Shown here one piece after another: positions 1-8,409 of a stretch of 64,000 nt of DNA. Position numbers and translations under genes: made by a program. The notes beneath the pieces were generated by a model. That model worked only from the letters and a program-made list of their open reading frames with translations. It did not search any database and was not told where the DNA came from. Every line of letters begins with the position of its first letter. Positions within the stretch are counted from its first letter, which is position 1. The stretch is taken from positions 1 through 64,000 of the forward strand of contig JAUIGL010000007.1 of the NCBI GenBank assembly GCA_030430165.1, in the 5' to 3' direction. This DNA is from a bacterium. Lineage in GTDB: Bacteria > Desulfobacterota > Binatia > HRBIN30 > CADEER01.

Positions 1-461
1 GCGCGATCATGGCGGAAGCGATCGCCGACCGTCTCGCCGAAGCGTTCGCCGAGTGCCTGCACAAGCGCGTGCGCGGGGAGTGGGGTTACGGCCGCGACGA
101 AGGGCTCAGCAACGAGGATCTCATCCATGAGAAGTATCGCGGCATCCGACCCGCCGCCGGCTATCCGGCGTGTCCGGACCACAGCGAGAAGGGCACGCTC
201 TGGCAGCTTCTCGACGTCGAGAAGAACACCGGCATGCAGATCACGGAGTCGTTCGCCATGTGGCCGGGCTCGAGCGTGAGCGGACTCTACTTTGCCCACG
301 CCGAGGCGAAGTACTTCTCGCTCGGCAAGATCGACCGCGACCAGGTCGAGGACTACGGCGCGCGCAAAGGCATGACCGTCGCCGAGGTCGAACGCTGGCT
401 CGCGCCGAACCTGGGCTACGACCCCGCGCCGGCGAAGGCGACGTCCGATTCCGCAGCGTAG
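1..461 (+). CDS. metH: Methionine synthase (cobalamin-dependent), C-terminal part
   Basis: This is the C-terminal part of B12-dependent methionine synthase, which methylates homocysteine from methyltetrahydrofolate through methylcobalamin. The reading frame is open to the left edge, so only the last 150 or so residues are seen. They match the S-adenosylmethionine-binding reactivation domain: the [18 protein letters not shown] segment and [19 protein letters not shown] are hallmarks of that domain, and the protein ends as usual shortly after [10 protein letters not shown]. It lies beside a B12 uptake locus, which fits its cofactor. The internal ATG at 9 is not the true start. Confidence 0.93.
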   Translation, partial: AIMAEAIADRLAEAFAECLHKRVRGEWGYGRDEGLSNEDLIHEKYRGIRPAAGYPACPDHSEKGTLWQLLDVEKNTGMQITESFAMWPGSSVSGLYFAHAEAKYFSLGKIDRDQVEDYGARKGMTVAEVERWLAPNLGYDPAPAKATSDSAA

Positions 462-533
462 GTCTTTGGAGCCTCGTTTCGCGCGCAGACGCGTTCGAAG
501 CGCGGCGTAGCCGTCGGCGACCTTCGATGGCGA

Positions 534-1208
534 TCAGGGGGACGGCAGCACGTCGGCGAAGACGAAGCCGTCGCGCTCGACGGTCTCGCCGGCGGTGACG
601 CGGATCGGCTGGCGCAGCATCGGCCCGGCGACGACCACGGTGTGGAATTCGCCGTTCTCGCCGCACGGGTCGACGGTTGGCGGCAAGTCGCGCAGCAGCT
701 CCTCGTCGAAGCGCCGGCCGGCGAAGCGGGCGTCGAGCGCGCGCGGGTCGACGCAGGTGATCCGCGCATCGACTCCGCCGGCGATCATCTCTCGCGCCAG
801 CGTATGGGTCGGCTGGCGCCACAGCGGGAACGACCCCTCGATGCCGAGTCGGCCCAGCTGCGCCTCGCGATAGGCGCGGATGTCCTCGAGAAAAAGGTCG
901 CCGAAGATCACCACCGAAACCGCTTGGTCGCGCAGCTTCTCCATCGCCTTGCCGAAGGCCGTTTCGTAGGTTTGGTTGTCGCACGGCGACGGAATCGCAA
1001 CCTTGACGAGCGGCAGACCGATCGCCTCGGCCTGGCGGTCGAGGATCTCCTCGCGCACTCCGTGCATCGACACCCGACCGTAGGTCGAGGTCACCGAGGT
1101 GATGGCGCCGACGATGTCGAGGTGGCCGGTCGCGCGGGCGACGTGCAGGGCCCAGGCGCTGTCCTTGCCCGAGCTCCACGAGATGACTGCTTTGGCGCGC
1201 GCGGTCAC
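534..1208 (-). CDS. DUF71/COG2102 PP-loop ATPase, probable B12-salvage subgroup
   Basis: A 224-residue ATP pyrophosphatase of the PP-loop superfamily, related to diphthine-ammonia ligase Dph6. The N-terminal SWSSGKDSAWAL is the PP-loop ATP-binding motif, and the C-terminal half has the CGENGEFHT segment typical of DUF71. Bacteria lack diphthamide, so the Dph6 reaction is not expected. Published comparative genomics predicted a B12-salvage role for a bacterial DUF71 subgroup, and here the gene is last in an operon behind a cobalamin riboswitch. It starts with GTG at 1208, and its first bases overlap the stop codon of the preceding propeller gene, so translation is probably coupled. The exact reaction is unknown. 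Confidence 0.85.
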   Translation of the reverse strand: MTARAKAVISWSSGKDSAWALHVARATGHLDIVGAITSVTSTYGRVSMHGVREEILDRQAEAIGLPLVKVAIPSPCDNQTYETAFGKAMEKLRDQAVSVVIFGDLFLEDIRAYREAQLGRLGIEGSFPLWRQPTHTLAREMIAGGVDARITCVDPRALDARFAGRRFDEELLRDLPPTVDPCGENGEFHTVVVAGPMLRQPIRVTAGETVERDGFVFADVLPSP

Positions 1209-2503
1209 GGGATGAAGACGATCTCGAAGGGCGCGAGCCCGAGATCGATGGCTTGGTCGACGATGGCTTCGCCGGCGCGAGCGTCGAAGATGCGAATACC
1301 GTCGGCCCGATTGGTGCGATCGGCGAGGTAGATCTCGCCGCGGTCGTTGAGCTCGATGTCGAAGAGGTCGAAACCGCCGACCTCGTAGCGGGTCACCGGC
1401 TCGCGTTGGCTCTGCGGAAAGAACTGGACCAGGGCGTTTCTGAACCCGGGTCGTGAGACGACGGCATAGCCGTTGTTTTCGTTGACCAGGAGAAAGTCGG
1501 TGATGTCGCCGCCGAGCTCGGCTTCGGTGATGATGAAGCCGTCGGACTCACCGCTGCTCAGGTCGATGCGCTCGATGCCACCGTCGATCTCTTCGAACTG
1601 TCCGGCTAGCGAAACGTACAGCTCGTCGCCGCGCACGGTTAGTCCCTTGGTCGCGGCGAACGGGTTCTCGCCGGAGAGCTCGATGCTGTCGACCAGGCGA
1701 TCGGTGGCGGTGTCGATGACGGCCAACATGCCGGGGCCGGCGGGGTCGCGCAGCACGGTGTTGATGTCGAGCCGCTGCAGCGCGACGTAGAGGAGCCCGT
1801 CGACGATTGCCATCTGGTCCATGTCGGGAATGCCGTCGGCGTCGGCGAAGCTGCCGAGATCGATGCGGCCGATCTCGAAATCGCTGCAGTCGGAGCGCGG
1901 CGCCGGGTTCACGATCAACAACTCCGCTTCTTCGAACAGGGTGACGTAGGCCTTGTCGTCGCCGGCGAAGGCGATGTCGCGCGGGTTGGTGCCGTTTCCG
2001 GTCGAGCACTGGAACACGGTGCGGAAGTCGTCGTCGGGGTCGAGCAGCTGCACGTTGTCGGCGAAGAGCCGGTTGAGAACGTAGACCCGCCCGTCGTGAA
2101 CGCGGGCGACGGCGTCGCTGTGAACGCGGCGCTGTGAGCTCGACGGGGTGACTTCGCGCGGCTCGTCGATTGCGACCGTCGCGAACGAGCCGGCCTGAAA
2201 GTTCGTGGTGACGACGAAAGCGTGGGTTTGCGTCTTGGGATCGCCGATCGCGGCGCGTACGGCGGCGACCAGCTCGTCGATCGAGACTCTGCCGTCGCCG
2301 TCGCGATCGGCGTTGCGGCAACTGGCGAGGCTCGCTTGGCCGAGGGAGATGTTGACCGCGAGGACGAGCTCGTTGATGTTGACGCGTCCGTCGCGATCGC
2401 AGTCGCCGATCTGGGCGGTCGCGGCGGTTGCCGACAGGCAGATTACGGTCACGGCCGCCGCCAACGAGCGGTAGCTGGTTGCGGAGCTTGCACGGTTTTC
2501 CAT
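1205..2503 (-). CDS. Secreted dockerin-like/beta-propeller protein, second copy in the B12 operon
   Basis: A 432-residue exported protein. A signal peptide covers about residues 1-30. Two dockerin-like calcium repeats follow at about 33-88 (DCDRDGRVNINEL, then DRDGDGRVSIDEL), and the rest consists of repeated beta-strand units like NHL/YVTN-type beta-propellers. It is a paralogue of the protein at 5382-6668, sharing FEIGRIDL, NPFAATKGLTV and the closing INDRGE...ADR pattern. The start at 2503 overlaps the receptor stop codon (TGATG), so the much longer open frame upstream is ignored. The position between a BtuB-like receptor and a B12-linked ATPase suggests a surface or periplasmic role in corrinoid capture, by analogy with the propeller BtuG of Bacteroides; that role is inference. 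Confidence 0.75.
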   Translation of the reverse strand: MENRASSATSYRSLAAAVTVICLSATAATAQIGDCDRDGRVNINELVLAVNISLGQASLASCRNADRDGDGRVSIDELVAAVRAAIGDPKTQTHAFVVTTNFQAGSFATVAIDEPREVTPSSSQRRVHSDAVARVHDGRVYVLNRLFADNVQLLDPDDDFRTVFQCSTGNGTNPRDIAFAGDDKAYVTLFEEAELLIVNPAPRSDCSDFEIGRIDLGSFADADGIPDMDQMAIVDGLLYVALQRLDINTVLRDPAGPGMLAVIDTATDRLVDSIELSGENPFAATKGLTVRGDELYVSLAGQFEEIDGGIERIDLSSGESDGFIITEAELGGDITDFLLVNENNGYAVVSRPGFRNALVQFFPQSQREPVTRYEVGGFDLFDIELNDRGEIYLADRTNRADGIRIFDARAGEAIVDQAIDLGLAPFEIVFIP

Positions 2504-4518
2504 CAGAACGTCATCTCCATGGAGCCGAAGATCGTCAGCCCGGGGAGGGGGAAGTCCCCGAGGTCGCGAACGTCGGCGTCGGTGATGTTGGCGGCGCGCA
2601 GGCGCAGGGTGAGTTGGTCGAGCGGGTGAGCGACGAAGCCGACCGAGTGGATGGAGCGCGAGGGAACGACCGCGAAGTTGTCGCTGTCGGTCGGGTTGTC
2701 GCTGATGAACGTGTACTCGTAGTAGAGCGTTCCCCAGTCGGTGAAGACCCGGGGGCGGGCGAAGACCTCGTCCGCCGGCCGCAGCGGTAGCTGGTTCCCC
2801 TCGGGGGAGTCGACGTCGCGGTTCTCCGAGTCCTGGTGAGTGTAATTGACGTCGAGCCCGATGGCCGAGAATGCGGACAGCGCAAAGCTGACCTCGTGCC
2901 CGCGGATCCGCGCGCTGCCGGCGTTGAACGCGCGAAACGACCGCGCGTTGACTTGATCGAAGGCGATCAGGTCGCGCACGTTGTTGTAGAAGTACGCATA
3001 CTCGATCGTGCACAGGTCGAGCCACGCGGCGCGGCCGAACCCGGCGATGTCGGCGACGAATCCGATGTCGCGATTGATCGCCGTTTCCGGCTCGAGCGCG
3101 GCGTTGCCGATGACCGTCCCGGCATTGCCGAAGAGCTCGGAGAAATTCGCCGCTCGTTGGAACTGGCCGATGTTTCCGCGCAGGGTGAGTCCGGACAGCG
3201 GCCGCGCGGCGATGCCGATCGACGGACTCCACAGAGTGTCGTCGCTCGACTGCGCTGTGCCGATCGGCACGTTGGCGATCGGCGCTTCGCTGAATTCGTT
3301 CCACAGCTGGTCGAAGCGCAGGCTCGGCACCAGCGATAGGCGTCCGCCGAACAAGCGCGCTTCGTCTTGCAGCGAAACGGTGGTTCGCACGCGGGTCTGG
3401 TCGGGCCCGTTGGCGGGGAGCGGTGCGTTGGTTGCGTTGTAGGGAAAGAAGCGTTCGTAGGCGAGCTCGACGAACCACGACAAGCTCTGATCGTAGGGCG
3501 CGAACCAGGTTCCCCCGGTGCTGGCGCCGATCAGCATCGTCTGGTTCCGGGTATCCTGGCGGCGGCCGAAGTCGCCGTCCGGGTCTTTGAACTTCTGCAG
3601 GTTGTACACCCCGTAGAGGGTTGCGGTGGCGTCGATCCGGTCGTCGAGGATTCCTTGTCGGCGGCCGCGCAGGTAGGTGAGCGAGCGCACGTTGAGCAGC
3701 GACGGCCGCGCGAATTGGGTGCTCCCCGGCCCGGGAACGCCCTGGTCCTTGACGAATCCCTCCTGCAGCAGCTCCAAGGTGGTGTCGTCGCCGAGCTGAT
3801 GCGAGCTCTTGATCAGCAGGTCGGCGTTGTTGAGCCGGTTGTTGATGCGGGTGGCGGTGGTATCGTCCTGCGGCGTTTCCGGTGTGCCGTTGTCGTCGAA
3901 GTAGTCGAAGTCGCCGTCGCTGCCGAGGTAGCTGAGGTGCGCCAGCACGGTGTGCGCGCCGATGCGGCGCGAGTGGGTTGCCACCGCCTTGCGCGTGTCG
4001 AAGGAGCCGTAGCCGACCGAGACGTCGGTGGTGGGTTGATCGGTCGGCTCGCGGGTAACCAGGTTGACGACTCCGCCGATGCCTCCGCCACCGAAGCCGA
4101 TCGGAACCGTGCCGCGGTAGGCCTCGATCTTCGCCAGGCCGTCGAGCGGCAGGTCGGAGAGGTCTACGGTCTGGTTCTGGGTTTGCGAAAGCGGAATGCC
4201 GTCGAGGAAGACGGGAACCTGGTTGGCGCCGGAGCCGCGGATCGAAATGGTGCTGAAGGCGCCGAGACCGCCGTAGCGCTGCACCTGGATGCCGACGCTC
4301 TCGGAGAGGATCTCGCCAACGGTTTCGACCGGGGCATAGCGCTCGTCGATCTCGACCACCGTAGCGAAAGAGCTCGGGGCCTTCTGTCGCGCCGAGTCGC
4401 GCCGTTCCTCGGTAACGACGATGGTTTCGACCTCCTGCGCCATCACGCGCGGAACGCCGAGCGCGTACAGGGTGCTGGCTGCGACTGCCGGGACGAGTGC
4501 GGCCATGCTGCGCCTCAT
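2503..4518 (-). CDS. btuB: TonB-dependent outer-membrane receptor, BtuB-like (cobalamin)
   Basis: A 671-residue TonB-dependent receptor predicted to import corrinoids across the outer membrane. A signal peptide (about 1-27) is followed by a TonB-box-like ETIVVTEE near residue 31, then a plug domain (about 44-155, with GGLGAFSTISIRGSGANQ and VPVFLDGIPLSQ) and a C-terminal 22-strand-type barrel ending in phenylalanine, as outer-membrane proteins do. The ATG at 4518 overlaps the stop codon of the preceding gene (ATGA), which fixes the start. Size and plug resemble BtuB. The cobalamin riboswitch upstream of the operon and btuFCD next door support the B12 substrate over a siderophore. Confidence 0.88.
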   Translation of the reverse strand: MRRSMAALVPAVAASTLYALGVPRVMAQEVETIVVTEERRDSARQKAPSSFATVVEIDERYAPVETVGEILSESVGIQVQRYGGLGAFSTISIRGSGANQVPVFLDGIPLSQTQNQTVDLSDLPLDGLAKIEAYRGTVPIGFGGGGIGGVVNLVTREPTDQPTTDVSVGYGSFDTRKAVATHSRRIGAHTVLAHLSYLGSDGDFDYFDDNGTPETPQDDTTATRINNRLNNADLLIKSSHQLGDDTTLELLQEGFVKDQGVPGPGSTQFARPSLLNVRSLTYLRGRRQGILDDRIDATATLYGVYNLQKFKDPDGDFGRRQDTRNQTMLIGASTGGTWFAPYDQSLSWFVELAYERFFPYNATNAPLPANGPDQTRVRTTVSLQDEARLFGGRLSLVPSLRFDQLWNEFSEAPIANVPIGTAQSSDDTLWSPSIGIAARPLSGLTLRGNIGQFQRAANFSELFGNAGTVIGNAALEPETAINRDIGFVADIAGFGRAAWLDLCTIEYAYFYNNVRDLIAFDQVNARSFRAFNAGSARIRGHEVSFALSAFSAIGLDVNYTHQDSENRDVDSPEGNQLPLRPADEVFARPRVFTDWGTLYYEYTFISDNPTDSDNFAVVPSRSIHSVGFVAHPLDQLTLRLRAANITDADVRDLGDFPLPGLTIFGSMEMTF

Positions 4519-5375
4519 CGCGCGGCCTGGTCCGCGGCGGCGACCAGGTCGGCAGCGGTGATCAGTCCGTCCGCCTGCAAGTCGGCGGCCGAGCCGTCGA
4601 CACTGCCGCCGCCACTGTCCGCGACGCGGTTGCCGTCGCCGTCGAAGATCTCGCGGATCACCAGGGCAGCGTCGGCTTGCGGCGGCGGGGCGGTTGCCGT
4701 CGGAGTTGCGCTTGCCGCGATCGTCGGTGTCGCGGTCGCGGCCGACGAGCAACGGTGGACGATGGCGATCGCGTCGAGGTCGAAACCCGCCGAGGTTCCC
4801 GGTGGAATCGCGTTGCCGGGGTCGTCGACGGTATCGCCGGCGTCGGTGATGCGGACGTAGCTGGCCCAGTCGAGGCCGATCGTGGCGAGGTCGAAGAGGT
4901 CGCCGCCGGAGACCGCGGGGTCGAGCGGGTCGATTCCGTTCTCCTGGTTGCTGAGCACCGGCGAGCGTCCGGCGGCGCCTTCCCAGGTTTCCTCGTCGAA
5001 AGGGAAGGGGATGAAGTTCTCGCCGTCCTGGCTGACCTCGACGAACGCGATTTCGGCGAAGGTCAGAGTACCGGCGAGGAACGCGTTCTCGAAGATCGTG
5101 AAATCGATCCCGTCGCCGTCGCAGATCACGGGCTCGTCGAAGCGCAGCGTGATCGAGCCGCCGTTGCCGAGCGACAGCACGTCGGTCGAGCCCTGGCGCT
5201 CGCCTGCCCCGCGTGGCGGCCCCTGGATCACCGCCGGGAGATTGTCCGCACCGAACCCGGCGAAGTCGCCGGGCGTGAATTCGACGATCTGGTCGACGAA
5301 CGGATCACTCTGCGCCGCCGCCGGGGACACGGCGGCGAGCAGCAGGGTGCAGACGATGGCGATCGCGCGGGGCAT
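4515..5375 (-). CDS. Secreted protein with threonine/proline linker and C-terminal dockerin-like segment
   Basis: A 286-residue exported protein of unknown function. The signal peptide covers about residues 1-21. The main domain (about 25-205) contains GSTDVLSLGNGGSITLRFDE and IFENAFLAGTLTFAEIAFVE and looks like an all-beta surface domain. A low-complexity Ala/Thr/Pro linker (about 207-230) leads to a single dockerin-like stretch ending DLQADGLITAADLVAAADQ. It lies 6 bp after the first propeller gene and overlaps the receptor start, so it is the second gene of the riboswitch operon. By position it may be an accessory corrinoid-binding or surface-anchoring protein; I see no catalytic motif. 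Confidence 0.7.
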   Translation of the reverse strand: MPRAIAIVCTLLLAAVSPAAAQSDPFVDQIVEFTPGDFAGFGADNLPAVIQGPPRGAGERQGSTDVLSLGNGGSITLRFDEPVICDGDGIDFTIFENAFLAGTLTFAEIAFVEVSQDGENFIPFPFDEETWEGAAGRSPVLSNQENGIDPLDPAVSGGDLFDLATIGLDWASYVRITDAGDTVDDPGNAIPPGTSAGFDLDAIAIVHRCSSAATATPTIAASATPTATAPPPQADAALVIREIFDGDGNRVADSGGGSVDGSAADLQADGLITAADLVAAADQAAR

Positions 5376-5381
5376 GTGAAG

Positions 5382-6668
5382 TCAGCGCAGGAAGAGCAGC
5401 TGGAACGGCGGCAGTCCGGTGTCGATCGGATCCGAGGTGAGCTCGCTGCCGTTGACCGCGTCGAAGACGCGCACTCCGGAGACCGCGCCGCGGTCGGCGA
5501 CGAAGAGCTCGCCGCGGTCGTTGATTTCGATGTCGGAGATGTTGGCGCCGGCGCCGATCAGCGTCTCGCCGAGCTCGCCGGTCGATGGGTCGAAGCCGAC
5601 CACCATCGAGGTGAAATCGGCGAGACCGACGACCGCGTAGCCGGTGCTCGAATCGAGTATGGCGAAGTCGTTGAGATCGCCGCCGAGAGTCTGCTCGTCG
5701 ATGAGAAAGCCCTGCGACGACCCATCGGCGAGGTCGATTCGCTCCAGTCCCCCGTCCTCGACTCCGAAGGCGCCGATCTGTGGCACGTAGAGCCCGCCGT
5801 CGATGACGGTGAGCCCCTTGGTCGCGGCGAAGGGATTGGCGCCGGTGAGGTCCCACGAGTCGACCAGCTCATCGGTGTCCGTGTCGATGATCGCGATCGC
5901 GCCCGGCCCGGAGGCGACGAAGTTGGTCAGCTTCTGCAGGGCGACGTAGAGCAAGCCCTGGTCGAGCGCCATCTGCGTCATCTCCGGAATTCCGTCCTCG
6001 TCGGCCAGGCTCGACAGATCGATGCGCCCGATCTCGAAGTCGGAGCAGTCGGCGGAGGGAGACGGATCGAAGATCAGCAGATCGGCTTCGCTCAGCAGGC
6101 TGGCGTAGGCTTTGTTGGCGTCGATGACGACGACGTCCTGCGGATTCGAGCCGATGCCGGTCGAGCACTCCCAGAGAGTGGAGTAGTCGTCGCGCGGGTC
6201 GCGCGCGGTGATGCTGTTGGCGCCGAAGCGATTGACGACGAGCACCAATCCGGCGGCGCTGCGCGGCACCGAGTCGGTGGTGGCCGGATGCGCCTCGTCG
6301 GCGGCAAACAGCGCAGAGCGCTGGTCGAGGTCGACGGCGCTGAAGCCGCCACCGCTGAAATCGCCGGCGATCGCGGTGGCGAAGGCGGTGGTGTCACCGG
6401 GGCAGCCGTCGAGAGCGCGGTTCACCGACAGCATGAGCTCGTCGATGGTCACCGACGCATCGAGGTTGCGGTCGGCGGCGGCGCATGCGGCGGCGTCGGG
6501 CGTGTCGAGCGAGATTGCGATCCCGCGCACGATTTCCCAGATCTCGACGCTCTCGTCGGCGTTGCAGTCGCCGCTGCACCACGGCGCTGCTGCGGCGGCC
6601 GTCGCCGTTAGCGATAGCGTCGAAAAGAGAAGGGCGGCGGCGGGGTGGAAGATGCGCGGTAGTTGCAT
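5382..6668 (-). CDS. Secreted dockerin-like/beta-propeller protein, first gene of the B12 operon
   Basis: A 428-residue exported protein. Its signal peptide (about 1-28) is followed by two dockerin-like repeats with cysteines (about 31-90, GDCNADESVEIWEI and DRNLDASVTIDEL), then repeated beta-strand blade units up to the C-terminus. It starts at ATG 6668, seven bases after a good ribosome site (CAGGAGAA in minus-strand sense). It is the first gene after the cobalamin riboswitch and a clear paralogue of the protein at 1205-2503. A role in binding or presenting corrinoids to the BtuB-like receptor is plausible from position and fold. A general surface or adhesion role cannot be excluded. Confidence 0.75.
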   Translation of the reverse strand: MQLPRIFHPAAALLFSTLSLTATAAAAAPWCSGDCNADESVEIWEIVRGIAISLDTPDAAACAAADRNLDASVTIDELMLSVNRALDGCPGDTTAFATAIAGDFSGGGFSAVDLDQRSALFAADEAHPATTDSVPRSAAGLVLVVNRFGANSITARDPRDDYSTLWECSTGIGSNPQDVVVIDANKAYASLLSEADLLIFDPSPSADCSDFEIGRIDLSSLADEDGIPEMTQMALDQGLLYVALQKLTNFVASGPGAIAIIDTDTDELVDSWDLTGANPFAATKGLTVIDGGLYVPQIGAFGVEDGGLERIDLADGSSQGFLIDEQTLGGDLNDFAILDSSTGYAVVGLADFTSMVVGFDPSTGELGETLIGAGANISDIEINDRGELFVADRGAVSGVRVFDAVNGSELTSDPIDTGLPPFQLLFLR

Positions 6669-6769
6669 TGGATTCTCCTGTTGTTTGCGTGGCTGTGTCG
6701 GTCCGCCGATCAGCTCGATCGAGTGGCAGTGGCTGCGGCCGTCAACGCGGGTGCGCCTGGCACGGCGCC

Positions 6770-6824
6770 TGCGCAGACCGGGGCGTCCCCCAGGACGCAA
6801 CCGTGGTGGTTGCGTGTCTGCGCA
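6770..6824 (-). promoter_or_regulatory. Structured leader between riboswitch and first gene
   Basis: A 9-bp outer stem (TGCGCAGAC at 6770-6778 with GTCTGCGCA at 6816-6824) encloses two smaller hairpins, 6783-6798 and 6796-6814. These share the bases CGC at 6796-6798 and so cannot both form fully. It lies between the cobalamin riboswitch and the first gene of the operon and may be part of the expression platform. No U-tract follows it in the minus-strand direction, so it is not a standard terminator. Confidence 0.4.
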
Positions 6825-6927
6825 ATAAAAATCCCGGCGACGCTAGCGCGCCCCGGGTATGTGTCCGAGAATCTCTTGCTCATGATCCTCGTCCCCACAC
6901 CCCGGAGGACTCCAAACCTGTCGCCGA

Positions 6928-7078
6928 GCTAGGTTTCCTGGCTCCCGGATTCCTACTCGCGGTGCCTTCCCATCCTACGGGACAGTGGCTGGTTACCGCT
7001 TTCGTACCGGATACAGTGGCGGGGACCGCGTCGGCCTTTCACCGACTTCCCTGCGCACGACGACTATGTGCTAGCCGG
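6928..7078 (-). promoter_or_regulatory. Cobalamin riboswitch
   Basis: Read on the minus strand, this region has the conserved cobalamin-aptamer elements in order: GGGAA near 7045, GGTGAAAGGCCGACGCGGTC, CCCGCCACTGTATCC, the B12-box region AGCCACTGTCCC, GATGGGAAGGC, and GGGAGCCAGGAAACC near the 3' end. It sits about 260 bases upstream of the first propeller gene and reads into the operon at 6668-534, which should be repressed when adenosyl- or methyl-cobalamin is plentiful. The boundaries are approximate. Confidence 0.95.
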
Positions 7079-7218
7079 CGTATCACCGCGGCGGTCGCAT
7101 GGTCAAGGTAGGCTCGGCAGGTTTCGACAGCAGAGCGCCTCGGTGCTAGTGGGCGCCTGGGTGGTGGGTCCGTTTGGACCTCCGCAAGTAAACTGAGCCT
7201 CGCTACGCTCGGTCATCC

Positions 7219-7348
7219 GAGGGTCCCTCACCCGGCCTTCCACCTACGCTCTTCGAGCTTCGGTGGACGAGTCGGCCGACCTCTCCCACAGGGAGAGGCA
7301 TCTGAAGTCTCTTCTCCCTGTGGGAGAAGGGCAGGATGAGGGTCCCTC
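7219..7348. repeat. REP-like double-hairpin intergenic element
   Basis: The palindrome GAGGGTCCCTC occurs at both ends (7219-7229 and 7338-7348). Between them lie two hairpins that are near mirror images: CCTCTCCCACAGGGAGAGG at 7280-7298 and CTTCTCCCTGTGGGAGAAG at 7311-7329. This is the layout of a REP/BIME-like or small non-autonomous element in the gap between the B12 riboswitch and btuF. The rest of the 6669-7506 gap holds the riboswitch, its leader and no further gene that I can see. Confidence 0.6.
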
Positions 7349-7506
7349 GAAATGGGGGCGAAGCCCCACCAATGTATCTTCGGAACGTCCGACCTATCGA
7401 TCGCATTCGAACGCTTGAGTCGCGTTCCCAGTTTCAAACTGACCCACTACTGGCGGCTGCACCAAATCGACAGCGGATTGCCCAGCGGTTAAGTTGCGAG
7501 ATCGAG

Positions 7507-8409
7507 ATGTCGCCGCTGTCGCGCAGAAGAGCCGAACGTTGCCGCCGTTGGTCGATCGCCGTCGGCGTCGTGTGTTGTTGCCTGGTCGGCTCTTCGCTCG
7601 CGGAGGATGATCCGCCGGCGCGGGTGATCAGTCTCGCGCCGTCGTTGACCGAGATCGTGTTTGCGCTCGGCGCCGGCGATCGTCTGGTGGGCGTGTCGTC
7701 GTATTGCGACTATCCCGAAGCTGCGCTTCGCGTCGACCGGGTCGGCACTTTTCTCCAGCCCAACGTCGAGGTCATTCTCAAGAAGCAGGCGGATCTCGTG
7801 CTCGCGGTGCCGAGCCCCGAGAACCGGTCGTCGGTCGAGTCGTTGATGCAGTTCGGCGTGCGCGTGCGGGTGGTCCGCACCCGCGACTTGGCTTCGATTC
7901 TCGCTGCGGTGAAGACGATAGCGTCCGATCTGGGAATCGCCGCTCGCGGGGAGCGCTTGGCGACGCAGATCGGTGACGGCGTCGCTCGCGTGCGGGCGCG
8001 TGTGGCGGGGTTGGAGCGACGGCGCGTGTTGATGGTCGTCGGCCGCCGCCCGCTGATCGCCGCCGGTCCGGGTACCTACCAGGACGAGCTCCTGCGCATG
8101 GCCGGCGGCGACAACGTCGCCGCGGCGGCGCGCGAGGCGTGGCCGCATTTGAGCATGGAGCACGTCATCGCCAGCGCTCCCGAAGTGATCATCGACAGCG
8201 GCATGGGCGACGAGGACGACGACGAGGACCGTATCGCGTTCTGGAGCCCGTTCCCTTCGATTCCCGCGGTGCGCGACGATCGCGTGGTCGGCTCCGGACG
8301 AGTCGACCTGCTGCGCGCCGGGCCGCGGGCGGCCGAAACTCTCGAGGCGCTGGCGCGACTGATCCACCCTGAGGCCTTCGCGGCGGCGGAGGCCGGCGGT
8401 GCCCAGTAG
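7507..8409 (+). CDS. btuF: Periplasmic corrinoid-binding protein BtuF-like
   Basis: A 300-residue substrate-binding protein of the helical-backbone metal/B12 receptor family, which delivers cobalamin to the BtuCD transporter. The signal peptide is about 1-31. The mature protein begins with RVISLAPSLTEIVFALGAGD, characteristic of BtuF and related corrinoid or siderophore binding proteins, and has the usual GVSSYCDYPEAA segment. I place the start at ATG 7507 because upstream codons lie in the repeat-containing gap. The stop overlaps btuC by 11 bp. It is divergent from the riboswitch-controlled btuB operon; I see no riboswitch on this strand. An iron-chelate substrate is a less likely alternative. 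Confidence 0.88.
   Translation: MSPLSRRRAERCRRWSIAVGVVCCCLVGSSLAEDDPPARVISLAPSLTEIVFALGAGDRLVGVSSYCDYPEAALRVDRVGTFLQPNVEVILKKQADLVLAVPSPENRSSVESLMQFGVRVRVVRTRDLASILAAVKTIASDLGIAARGERLATQIGDGVARVRARVAGLERRRVLMVVGRRPLIAAGPGTYQDELLRMAGGDNVAAAAREAWPHLSMEHVIASAPEVIIDSGMGDEDDDEDRIAFWSPFPSIPAVRDDRVVGSGRVDLLRAGPRAAETLEALARLIHPEAFAAAEAGGAQ

Noticed and set aside
2504-3478. N-terminal extension of the second propeller gene into the receptor gene
   Set aside because: The signal peptide begins at 2503, and the extension overlaps the receptor in another frame.
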